From Arenibacter sp040216555 (lineage in GTDB: Bacteria; Bacteroidota; Bacteroidia; Flavobacteriales; Flavobacteriaceae): a DNA stretch of 64,000 bases. The position numbers and the translations under genes were made by a program. Under the pieces are notes generated by a model. The model saw only the letters and a program-made list of their open reading frames with translations. It had not been told where the DNA came from and did no database searches. How positions within the stretch are numbered: the stretch's first letter is position 1; every line of letters begins with the position of its first letter. This document shows positions 9,205 through 16,274 of the stretch, one piece after another. The DNA lies in assembly GCA_040216555.1 (NCBI GenBank), contig JAVJOW010000020.1, positions 186,001-250,000 of the forward strand. The letters are read 5' to 3'.

Positions 9205-9813
9205 ATGGCTTTTGAATTACCTAAATTACCTTATGCGTACGACGCTTTGGAACCACATATTGATGCCAGAACCATGGAAATACATCACACCAAGCATCAC
9301 AACGGGTATACTACCAATTTAAATAACGCTATTGAGGGAACAGATTTGGCAAAAAAATCCATTATGGATATTTTGACCAACTTGGACATGTCCAATGCCG
9401 CAGTAAGAAACAACGGAGGAGGATTCTATAACCACTCTTTATTTTGGGAAATAATGTCTCCAAATGGTGGTGGACAACCTTCGGGTGAGCTTGCCGATGC
9501 CATTAAATCCGCTTTTGGTTCGTTCGAATCATTTAAGGATGCTTTTTCCAAAGCGGCGGCTACAAGATTTGGCTCCGGCTGGGCCTGGTTATGTGTTCAC
9601 AAAGGAGGAAAACTGGAAATATGCTCAACTCCAAACCAGGACAATCCACTTATGCCCGGAACAGGCTGTGGCGGATTTCCAATTTTGGGCTTGGATGTTT
9701 GGGAGCATGCTTATTACCTAAATTATCAGAATAGAAGACCGGACTATATCAACGCATTTTTTAATGTAGTGAATTGGGATAAAGTAGCCGCCTCCTATAA
9801 GGCTAATAAATAA
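9205..9813 (+). CDS. sodA: Superoxide dismutase, Mn-type by signature
   Basis: A 202-residue enzyme of the Fe/Mn superoxide dismutase family, which converts superoxide to oxygen and hydrogen peroxide in the cytoplasm; no signal peptide is present. The metal ligands are visible: His in ARTMEIHHTKHH, His in FYNHSLFWE, and Asp and His in LDVWEHAYYLNYQNRRPDY. Two positions that separate the metal types read as manganese type: Gly-Gly (not Ala-Gln) before the second His ligand, and Gln in STPNQDNPLM. A cambialistic or iron-loaded enzyme cannot be excluded by sequence. Monocistronic, with its own promoter and a strong terminator. Confidence 0.95.
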   Translation: MAFELPKLPYAYDALEPHIDARTMEIHHTKHHNGYTTNLNNAIEGTDLAKKSIMDILTNLDMSNAAVRNNGGGFYNHSLFWEIMSPNGGGQPSGELADAIKSAFGSFESFKDAFSKAAATRFGSGWAWLCVHKGGKLEICSTPNQDNPLMPGTGCGGFPILGLDVWEHAYYLNYQNRRPDYINAFFNVVNWDKVAASYKANK

Positions 9814-9928
9814 GAGTCACAATTAAGGAGGATTTCGAATATTCTTGGCCAATAAGCAAAGGCTTGGATTGGATTGGCCCTAAGGAGACTTTGCGATTGC
9901 TTTCTTAATACCGTTCTTGGAATAAATT

Positions 9929-9967
9929 AAAGTCCGCTCGTCAAAAATTTGACGAGCGGACTTTTTT
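9929..9967 (+). terminator. Rho-independent terminator of sodA
   Basis: Stem AAGTCCGCTCGTCAA (9930-9944) / TTGACGAGCGGACTT (9949-9963), loop AAAT, then a T run. It lies about 115 nt after the stop codon. Confidence 0.9.
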
Positions 9968-9979
9968 GTATCCAAAAAA

Positions 9980-10079
9980 TAGAAAAGGGTGGAGAAGCCT
10001 CCACCCTTTTCGTCCCAAATCTTACCATAAACTTAACCTACTTATGCTATGGCGATACTAAAATACTGGTATTGTGAGA
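9980..10079 (-). ncRNA. Candidate small RNA, copy 1 of a tandem pair
   Basis: On the minus strand a possible -7 box TATTTTTG (10092-10085) is followed by a conserved 39-nt block (10052-10014) and a perfect 12-bp hairpin (arms 9983-9994 and 9999-10010) with a T-rich tail. The 39-nt block is repeated at 10219-10257 with a single difference. No good -33 element was seen. The RNA start and length are estimates, and expression is inferred only. Confidence 0.4.
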
Positions 10080-10257
10080 AATAACAAAAATAATTATGAC
10101 CTTTTATCCATAATTTTTTTCGATGATGTTCAACAATTATCGTTAAAAGTGACTAAAAATTGGTTAAAATACTGATTTTCAGCAATAAAAAAGGCGAAGC
10201 TAAGCTCCGCCTTTTTTCCCCAAATCTTACCATGAACTTAACCTACTTATGCTATGG
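10014..10257. repeat. Direct repeat of 39 nt (10014-10052 and 10219-10257)
   Basis: The two copies differ at one position (A or G after CTTACCAT). Each is followed, toward lower coordinates, by a hairpin whose stem sequence differs completely between copies. Conservation of the unit with divergence of the terminator suggests duplicated RNA genes rather than a simple recent DNA duplication. Confidence 0.85.
10187..10257 (-). ncRNA. Candidate small RNA, copy 2 of a tandem pair
   Basis: Read on the minus strand: TACTTTTG (10270-10263, a good -7 box), then the conserved 39-nt block (10257-10219), then a hairpin (10217-10204 / 10200-10187) ending in a run of T. The stem has one non-Watson-Crick pair, which is G-U if transcribed from the minus strand but A-C from the plus strand; this favours minus-strand transcription. 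The estimated transcript is about 70 nt. It sits downstream of the uracil-DNA glycosylase gene and could instead be that gene's 3' end. Confidence 0.45.
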
Positions 10258-10392
10258 TCCTCCAAAAGTAAATCAAAAGCAGTGGCGTAAAAAAGGTTTT
10301 AGATAAACACCCCAATTATAGGTCAAAATACTTTTGGGAAAGTATTCTGGAGCGAAAGTTCGTGGATAAATAAAATATACAAATGAAGATGA

Positions 10393-10971
10393 TCAGTCAA
10401 GATCAAGAATACGGGCAACACTTTCCTGTAATACAGGTACTACTTCATTCCCGAACCAAGGATTTTTAGATTGCCAAAATCTGTTCCTAGGAGAAGGATG
10501 GGGCAAAGGAAAGTATTTCGGCAAAAAATCGTTATAGCTTTTTACGGTTTCTGTCAAGGTAGCTTTAGCGGTGTTTTTAAGGTAATATTGTTGGGAATAG
10601 GTGCCAATGAGAATAATTAGTTCCAGGCTTGGCATACATGTCAGTAAGGCATTGTGCCATAAGGGGGCACATTCCGGTCTAGGAGGCAAGTCCCCACCTT
10701 TGCCTCTGCCGGGATAGCAAAAGCCCATAGGCATCAGTGCTATTTTGCTTTCATCATAAAAAACGGAATCCGAAATATTAAGCCATTTTCTCAACTGCTT
10801 GCCACTAGGATCGTCCCAAGGAATTCCCGTTTCGTGAACCTTAGTGCCCGGTGCTTGGCCTATAATAACTATTCTGGCACTGGGATGTGCTGCAACCACA
10901 GGTTTCGGGCCCAAGGGTAAATGGGATTTACATACTTGGCAACTTCTTATTTCCGATAATAATCGTTCCAT
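10393..10971 (-). CDS. Uracil-DNA glycosylase family protein
   Basis: A 192-residue member of the uracil-DNA glycosylase superfamily, which removes uracil from DNA in base-excision repair. Motif A appears as IIGQAPGTKVHE and motif B as PHPSPRNR, whose His is the usual catalytic or contact residue. CQVC at residues 11-14 and two further cysteines at about 84 and 101 (in GFCYPGRG and RPECAP) match the four-cysteine spacing of family 4 enzymes that hold an iron-sulfur cluster. The ATG overlaps the rsmI stop by one base (TAATG), so the two are probably translationally coupled. Which bases it excises cannot be told from sequence. Confidence 0.85.
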   Translation of the reverse strand: MERLLSEIRSCQVCKSHLPLGPKPVVAAHPSARIVIIGQAPGTKVHETGIPWDDPSGKQLRKWLNISDSVFYDESKIALMPMGFCYPGRGKGGDLPPRPECAPLWHNALLTCMPSLELIILIGTYSQQYYLKNTAKATLTETVKSYNDFLPKYFPLPHPSPRNRFWQSKNPWFGNEVVPVLQESVARILDLD

Positions 10972-11642
10972 TATTTTTTACCTGCCACCACAATAACGAT
11001 CTCTCCTTTGGGTGGATTGTCTGTATAATGTTGCAAAACCGCCTTTACTGTGCCCCTGATAGTCTCCTCATACATTTTGGACAGCTCCCGGGAAACGGAA
11101 ACCAATCTGTCCGGACCAAAATAGGCTTCAAAATGTGACAAGGTCTTGACCAATTTATGGGGCGATTCGTAAAAAATAATTGTTCTAGGTTCTTCTGCCA
11201 ATAAGGTGAATCTGGTCTGTCTCCCCTTTTTCACGGGCAAGAAGCCCTCAAAAACAAATTTATCATTTGGCAAACCGCTATTAACCAAGGCAGGTACAAA
11301 AGCGGTAGCCCCGGGTAGACAGTCTACTTCTATCTTATTTTCTACACAGGCACGGGTAAGCAAAAAACCAGGATCTGAAATAGCAGGGGTCCCCGCATCC
11401 GATATCAATGCCACATTCTCCCCAGATTGCAAGCGCCTTACAACCCCTTCCACCGTTTTATGCTCATTGTGCATATGGTGACTTTGCATAGGAGTAGCTA
11501 TACTGTAGTGGTGCAATAATTTTCCACTGGTACGGGTATCTTCCGCCAAAATTAGGTCTACTTCCTTTAACACCCTAATAGCGCGCAATGTAATATCCTC
11601 TAAGTTACCTATAGGTGTAGGTACTATATATAATTTCCCCAT
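10971..11642 (-). CDS. rsmI: 16S rRNA (cytidine1402-2'-O)-methyltransferase
   Basis: A 223-residue SAM-dependent methyltransferase of the tetrapyrrole-methylase fold that 2'-O-methylates C1402 in the ribosomal decoding centre. Diagnostic motifs are YIVPTPIGNLEDITLRA at the N-terminus, AEDTRTSG, SDAGTPAISDPG (SAM loop) and PGATAFVPALVNSGLP. An open frame extends 17 codons upstream, but the conserved N-terminus fixes the start at the ATG at 11642. The downstream glycosylase gene overlaps it by one base. Confidence 0.95.
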   Translation of the reverse strand: MGKLYIVPTPIGNLEDITLRAIRVLKEVDLILAEDTRTSGKLLHHYSIATPMQSHHMHNEHKTVEGVVRRLQSGENVALISDAGTPAISDPGFLLTRACVENKIEVDCLPGATAFVPALVNSGLPNDKFVFEGFLPVKKGRQTRFTLLAEEPRTIIFYESPHKLVKTLSHFEAYFGPDRLVSVSRELSKMYEETIRGTVKAVLQHYTDNPPKGEIVIVVAGKK

Positions 11643-11744
11643 TAATTCTTTTAAACACCAGCCTTTGGTACTATGGCAGATGGATAGTGGCAAAATTAAT
11701 AAAAATCAAGAAGAATGATTTCCATTATTGTAGCTTAAAAATCC

Positions 11745-12431
11745 TTAAGCAAATTTGCGAGCAATTACGTTCATAAATCTTTGTTCGTAATCTTCTTTTC
11801 CCTCCCAATTATTATAATCCGGTTTTACCATGTTTGCAATAAATGAAATAGATCGTTCTTCACTATCTATGGTGCTCAATTGGGACAATACCCTGTTGTA
11901 ATCTTCCATATTATTGTTGAAGAGATGTTTTACAAATGCCAGGCGATCGTTCAAATCTACTTTCAATACCTTTTTAGAGGTTTGCTCCACAGATTGGGCA
12001 GTACCGACCGCTTTCACCGTTTTCACCTCCTTGGGCATAAATAGATCCTTATCGTTTTTGATCAGATCCGGCTTGTTGGTAAACTGGGATAAAACCTCGT
12101 CGATGGTAGTGGCGCCCGGCATCTCCGATACCATATCCTTTATAGTATCGATACCAGGAATAATTATATCCTCTTCGTGCGGGTTACTTTCCGGTACCGA
12201 AGAATTGGCACTTAACACGGAGTTGGCCATGGTTTCAAATTTTGCCGCAATGGCATTCTTGGAAACATCTATCTCCACCTCATTCAATTTTTCCTCTATA
12301 TATTTAAGAACTGCCAACTTTTCATATAATTGCCTGGCAGTTTCATATAAGGCCGAGTAATCGTTTAAATTTCTCGAGGTTATTATTTCAGTTGATAATT
12401 TTCTCAATTCCTCTTTTAGTCTCTTTTTCAT
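11745..12431 (-). CDS. Conserved flavobacterial protein of unknown function
   Basis: A 228-residue, soluble, charged protein; no domain was recognised. The first 60 residues (MKKRLKEELRKLSTEI, then YETARQLYEKLAVLKYIEEK) should form helices or a coiled coil. A linker rich in Ser, Asn and Pro follows. The C-terminal third (DLNDRLAFVKHLFNN to NWEGKEDYEQRFMNVI) contains a short helical block I associate with uncharacterised flavobacterial proteins. The frame is open to 12536, but the ATG at 12431 starts a natural helix and excludes a hydrophobic stretch with poor coding character. It is a single gene, divergent from tdk. Confidence 0.8.
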   Translation of the reverse strand: MKKRLKEELRKLSTEIITSRNLNDYSALYETARQLYEKLAVLKYIEEKLNEVEIDVSKNAIAAKFETMANSVLSANSSVPESNPHEEDIIIPGIDTIKDMVSEMPGATTIDEVLSQFTNKPDLIKNDKDLFMPKEVKTVKAVGTAQSVEQTSKKVLKVDLNDRLAFVKHLFNNNMEDYNRVLSQLSTIDSEERSISFIANMVKPDYNNWEGKEDYEQRFMNVIARKFA

Positions 12432-12635
12432 CTGAATGTATTTTAAAATTAGTAGGAGCTCAATTGGAGCACCAATATAGCAATTCCTTTCAGGTAATAA
12501 ATGGCTGGCTAAAGTACAAGTAATGAAGATTACCAACTTTTACCAACATTAATACCAGAAGGATTATTTTTTTAATAATTTTATGCCTCCTAATATAAAA
12601 ACGGAAAACAAATTACTTTCGTCTAAAATTACAAA

Positions 12636-13280
12636 ATGTTTCTCGAAAATACTGTTAACCCTAAAGAACAATTCGGTTGGATCGAAGTAATCTGCGGTTC
12701 CATGTTCTCTGGCAAGACCGAGGAACTTATCCGAAGGTTAAAAAGAGCCAAATTTGCCAAGCAAAAAGTAGAAATTTTCAAGCCTATGGTAGATAAAAGA
12801 TACCACGAGGAAATGGTAGTCTCCCACGATGCCAATGAAATTAGATCTACCCCGGTTCCGGCCGCTGCCAATATTCGCCTTTTGGCAGATGACTGCGATG
12901 TGGTGGGGATTGATGAGGCCCAATTCTTCGATGATGAAATTGTTACCGTTTGCAATGATCTGGCCAACAAGGGTGTCCGAGTGGTAGTGGCAGGATTGGA
13001 CATGGATTTCAAAGGCAATCCGTTCGGACCCATGCCCGCGTTGATGGCCACAGCCGAATACGTCACAAAAGTTCATGCCGTTTGTACCAGAACAGGCAAC
13101 TTGGCCAATTATAGTTTTAGAAAGGCCAACAACAACAAATTGGTTTTTTTGGGAGAAACTGAAGAATATGAACCCCTTAGTAGGGCCGCGTACTACAAAG
13201 CCATGTTAAAAGAAAAAGTGAGTGCCATAGAAGTTACATCCGAGGAAGTAATACCCCCTCAAACAAAATCGAATGACTAA
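12636..13280 (+). CDS. tdk: Thymidine kinase
   Basis: A 214-residue type II thymidine kinase, phosphorylating thymidine to dTMP in the salvage pathway. The P-loop is GSMFSGKTEELIRR at residues 22-35, the Walker B-like DEAQFF follows at about residue 90, and the lasso region is GLDMDFKGNPFGPM. The cysteines that usually hold a structural zinc in the lasso domain are mostly replaced: only one remains in AVCTRTGN, and SRAAYYKAM stands where a CxxC normally occurs. The last 8 nt overlap alr. Confidence 0.93.
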   Translation: MFLENTVNPKEQFGWIEVICGSMFSGKTEELIRRLKRAKFAKQKVEIFKPMVDKRYHEEMVVSHDANEIRSTPVPAAANIRLLADDCDVVGIDEAQFFDDEIVTVCNDLANKGVRVVVAGLDMDFKGNPFGPMPALMATAEYVTKVHAVCTRTGNLANYSFRKANNNKLVFLGETEEYEPLSRAAYYKAMLKEKVSAIEVTSEEVIPPQTKSND

Positions 13281-14388
13281 GGTCGGAGAAACCGTTCTGG
13301 AAATAGACCTTAGGGCACTGGAACACAATTACCTTTATTTAAGATCCAAGATAAATCCGGAAACTAAATTTCTTGGAGTGGTGAAGGCTTTCGCCTATGG
13401 AAGCGATTCCATTGCCATTGCCAAAAAATTGGAATCCCTTGGTGCCGATTATTTGGCCGTAGCTTACACTTCGGAAGGGGTAGCCTTAAGGAATGCCGGA
13501 ATTAAATTGCCCATCCTGGTACTGCATGCCCAAGAGGTAAGTTTCGCCACGATGATAGAAAATTGTCTGGAGCCCAGTCTATATTCCCGTGCAATTTTCT
13601 CCACCTTTTTAAAAATGGCAAAAGACCTAGGCCAAAGGGATTACCCAGTACATCTAAAATTCAACACCGGTCTTAACAGATTGGGGCTTGGGGCAAAGGA
13701 TATAGATTTTATTTTAGCGTCCTTGGAAGGAGTGGATCAAATAAAAATAAGCTCCCTTTTTTCCCATCTGGCCGCTTCCGAGGATTTGAATGAAAGGGAT
13801 TTTACTATTTCTCAGATTGAGCAATTCGAAAAAATAAGTTCGGCAGTACTCTCTAAATTAAAGTACAGACCCAAAAGGCACATGTTGAATACCTCTGGCA
13901 TCATCAATTACCCGAAGGCACAGTACGATATGGTAAGAAGCGGTATTGGACTTTACGGTTATGGAAACGAAGCCGCCGAAGACGAAAAGTTAAATCCTGT
14001 CGCTACCCTTAAAACTATAATATCGCAGATCCACAGAATAGGACCTAATGAAAGCGTGGGTTATAATAGGGCCTTTGTTTCCCATACTTCCAAGGTAACG
14101 GCAACACTGCCCTTAGGCCATGCGGACGGAATTGGCAGACAATATGGCAACCGCATAGGGCATGTTTACATACACGGAAAACTAGCACCGATTATTGGCA
14201 ATGTTTGCATGGATATGATTATGGTGGATATTACAGGAATTGATTGCAAGGAAGGCGACGAGGTCATAGTTTTTGGTAAGGAACATAGTGCTGAAGATTT
14301 GGCATCTTCTGCCAAAACCATCACCTATGAGCTTCTCACCGGAATTTCGCAGCGTGTGAAACGCATTTATATTGATAAGGGCTTATAA
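13273..14388 (+). CDS. alr: Alanine racemase
   Basis: A 371-residue PLP enzyme of fold type III that interconverts L- and D-alanine for peptidoglycan. The PLP lysine is in VVKAFAYGSDS (usually VKADAYGHG, so slightly divergent). The catalytic tyrosine of the other subunit is in VGYNRAF, and GNVCMDMIMVDIT is the typical C-terminal beta-domain motif. It overlaps tdk by 8 nt, so the pair is an operon. Confidence 0.95.
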   Translation: MTKVGETVLEIDLRALEHNYLYLRSKINPETKFLGVVKAFAYGSDSIAIAKKLESLGADYLAVAYTSEGVALRNAGIKLPILVLHAQEVSFATMIENCLEPSLYSRAIFSTFLKMAKDLGQRDYPVHLKFNTGLNRLGLGAKDIDFILASLEGVDQIKISSLFSHLAASEDLNERDFTISQIEQFEKISSAVLSKLKYRPKRHMLNTSGIINYPKAQYDMVRSGIGLYGYGNEAAEDEKLNPVATLKTIISQIHRIGPNESVGYNRAFVSHTSKVTATLPLGHADGIGRQYGNRIGHVYIHGKLAPIIGNVCMDMIMVDITGIDCKEGDEVIVFGKEHSAEDLASSAKTITYELLTGISQRVKRIYIDKGL

Positions 14389-14523
14389 AATTAGTTTTCC
14401 CTAGGGCGTTGAAGCCTCAATTTAAAAGTTATGCTTACTGTTTCAAACATTTTAATTTAACATTTTGTTAAGACGTCTATTTAAGTTAAATTGCAGATAC
14501 TATTAATCATTAAAAACCTAATT

Positions 14524-14934
14524 ATGTTAAAAGAATTTAAGGCTTTTATTATGACCGGCAATGTCATTGATTTGGCAGTGGCAGTACTGTTGGCTGGCGC
14601 CGCAGGCTTGGTTGTCAGTGGATTTGTCAACGATATCATGATGCCGATCGTGGGATATTTCACTGGAGGAGTAGATTTCTCCGATATGCAAATTGTACTT
14701 TCAGAGGCCGTTGTGGCCGCAGACGGAACGGTTGAAAAACCTGCCAGTGCTATCCGTTACGGGGCATGGGTAAATTCTATCATTAACTTAATTATTGTTG
14801 GATTTGTTTTGTTCATCATTGTAAAAGCCTACAACAAAACCAAAACTCCACCAGCACCTCCTGCCCCAGAGGCACCAAAAGGTCCAAGTCAAGAGGAGCT
14901 TTTGACCCAGATCAGGGATTTGCTAAAAAAATAA
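14524..14934 (+). CDS. mscL: Large-conductance mechanosensitive channel
   Basis: A 136-residue inner-membrane protein that opens at high membrane tension to release solutes on hypo-osmotic shock. The N-terminal amphipathic helix MLKEFKAFIMTGN is followed by transmembrane helix 1 (VIDLAVAVLLAGAAGLVVSG), a periplasmic loop, transmembrane helix 2 (INLIIVGFVLFIIVKAYN), then a Pro/Ala-rich linker and a C-terminal helix ending QIRDLLKK. The ATG at 14524 is chosen over an in-frame TTG 33 nt upstream because MLKEFK is the family N-terminus. It has its own terminator. Confidence 0.95.
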   Translation: MLKEFKAFIMTGNVIDLAVAVLLAGAAGLVVSGFVNDIMMPIVGYFTGGVDFSDMQIVLSEAVVAADGTVEKPASAIRYGAWVNSIINLIIVGFVLFIIVKAYNKTKTPPAPPAPEAPKGPSQEELLTQIRDLLKK

Positions 14935-15006
14935 TTTTTATAAAAACGTTATGTCCTTTGGCTTCAAGTCAAAGTTCAGCCGCTACACTACCAACTAACC
15001 AACAAA

Positions 15007-15050
15007 AACCGTCAGCTGGGATTCGCTATCCAAGTTGACGGTTCTTTTTT
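15007..15050 (+). terminator. Terminator downstream of mscL
   Basis: Stem AACCGTCA (15007-15014) / TGACGGTT (15036-15043) with an interior loop, followed by CTTTTTT. Confidence 0.8.
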
Positions 15051-15108
15051 GCAATTAAGTTATTTTTGTAACAATTTGTTATATTTTTAATATATTCTAT
15101 TTTATGTA

Positions 15109-15138
15109 TTGTTTAATACCCTATAATCAGTACATTTG
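15109..15138 (+). promoter_or_regulatory. Bacteroidota-type promoter for asd
   Basis: TTG at 15109-15111, 19-nt spacer, TACATTTG at 15131-15138, an exact match to the consensus. The transcript should begin about 20 nt before the ATG at 15165, leaving a very short leader. Confidence 0.75.
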
Positions 15139-15164
15139 CCAACTGAAATTTTAAATTCATCGTA

Positions 15165-16154
15165 ATGAAAGTAGTTGTAGTTGGTGCAACAGGAATGGTA
15201 GGGGAGGTAATGCTAAAAGTATTGGCAGAACGTAACTTTCCAGTAACTGAATTATTGGTAGTGGCCTCGGAAAGGTCTGTTGGCAAAAAGTTAAGCTTCC
15301 AAGGCAAGGAGTACACCCTTATTGGGTTGGAAACTGCGGTTGCCGCCAAACCGGACGTTGCCATTTTTTCAGCAGGAGGAGATACTTCCTTGGAATGGGC
15401 ACCAAAATTTGCCGCTGTTGGTACCACGGTAATAGACAATTCTTCCGCTTGGCGTATGGATCCTACCAAAAAATTGGTAGTGCCCGAAATAAACGCGTCA
15501 GAGTTGACCAAAGAGGATAAGATTATAGCCAACCCAAACTGTTCCACAATACAAATGGTATTGGCACTTTCTTCACTACATAAAAAATACAAAATGAAAA
15601 GGGTAGTTGTTTCTACCTACCAGTCGGTTTCCGGAACAGGGGTAAAAGCTGTTCAGCAATTGGAAAACGAAATTGCAGGAATCAAAGGAGAAATGGCATA
15701 CCCCTATCCTATTGGGAAAAATGCATTGCCCCACTGCGATGTGTTCCTGGATAATGGATATACCAAAGAAGAAATGAAGTTGGCCAAAGAGCCTCAAAAA
15801 ATATTCAACGACAATTCATTCTCCGTAACGGCTACAGCAGTTCGTATCCCAACCTCAGGGGGGCATTCGGAGTCCGTTAACGTGGAGTTTGAAAATGATT
15901 TCGAACTTTCGGAAGTTAGAAGATTGTTGAGTGAAACTCCAGGAATCGTTGTTCAGGACAATACCGATACCAATACCTACCCAATGCCCATTTATGCACA
16001 TGGTAAGGATGATGTTTTTGTGGGACGTATTAGAAGGGACGAAACACAAGCCAATACCTTGAACATGTGGATCGTTGCGGACAACTTAAGAAAGGGAGCG
16101 GCCACTAATGCAGTTCAAATTGCCGAATATTTGGTTCAAAACCAACTTGTATAA
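15165..16154 (+). CDS. asd: Aspartate-semialdehyde dehydrogenase
   Basis: A 329-residue NADP-dependent enzyme that reduces aspartyl phosphate to aspartate semialdehyde, the branch point for lysine/diaminopimelate, threonine and methionine. GATGMVGEVML is the nucleotide-binding loop, ANPNCSTIQM holds the catalytic Cys, and IPTSGGHSESV holds the His. The length is normal. It is monocistronic, with a consensus promoter and a terminator. Confidence 0.96.
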   Translation: MKVVVVGATGMVGEVMLKVLAERNFPVTELLVVASERSVGKKLSFQGKEYTLIGLETAVAAKPDVAIFSAGGDTSLEWAPKFAAVGTTVIDNSSAWRMDPTKKLVVPEINASELTKEDKIIANPNCSTIQMVLALSSLHKKYKMKRVVVSTYQSVSGTGVKAVQQLENEIAGIKGEMAYPYPIGKNALPHCDVFLDNGYTKEEMKLAKEPQKIFNDNSFSVTATAVRIPTSGGHSESVNVEFENDFELSEVRRLLSETPGIVVQDNTDTNTYPMPIYAHGKDDVFVGRIRRDETQANTLNMWIVADNLRKGAATNAVQIAEYLVQNQLV

Positions 16155-16207
16155 TAGAATTTTGTGACGACACCCTTCAATCCCAAAAGGGAATAGGGCA
16201 AGATGTT

Positions 16208-16244
16208 AAAACCTTTGTAACCAACATTTACAAAGGTTTTTTTT
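16208..16244 (+). terminator. Terminator downstream of asd
   Basis: A perfect 13-bp stem (16208-16220 / 16228-16240), core AACCTTTGTAA, loop of 7 nt, followed by a T run. Confidence 0.9.
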
Positions 16245-16274
16245 ATGCTATTTTTGGTTTATCAACATCAACAA

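Noticed and set aside
12629..13076. Two open frames antisense to tdk
   Set aside because: tdk has full family motifs; the antisense frames have none.
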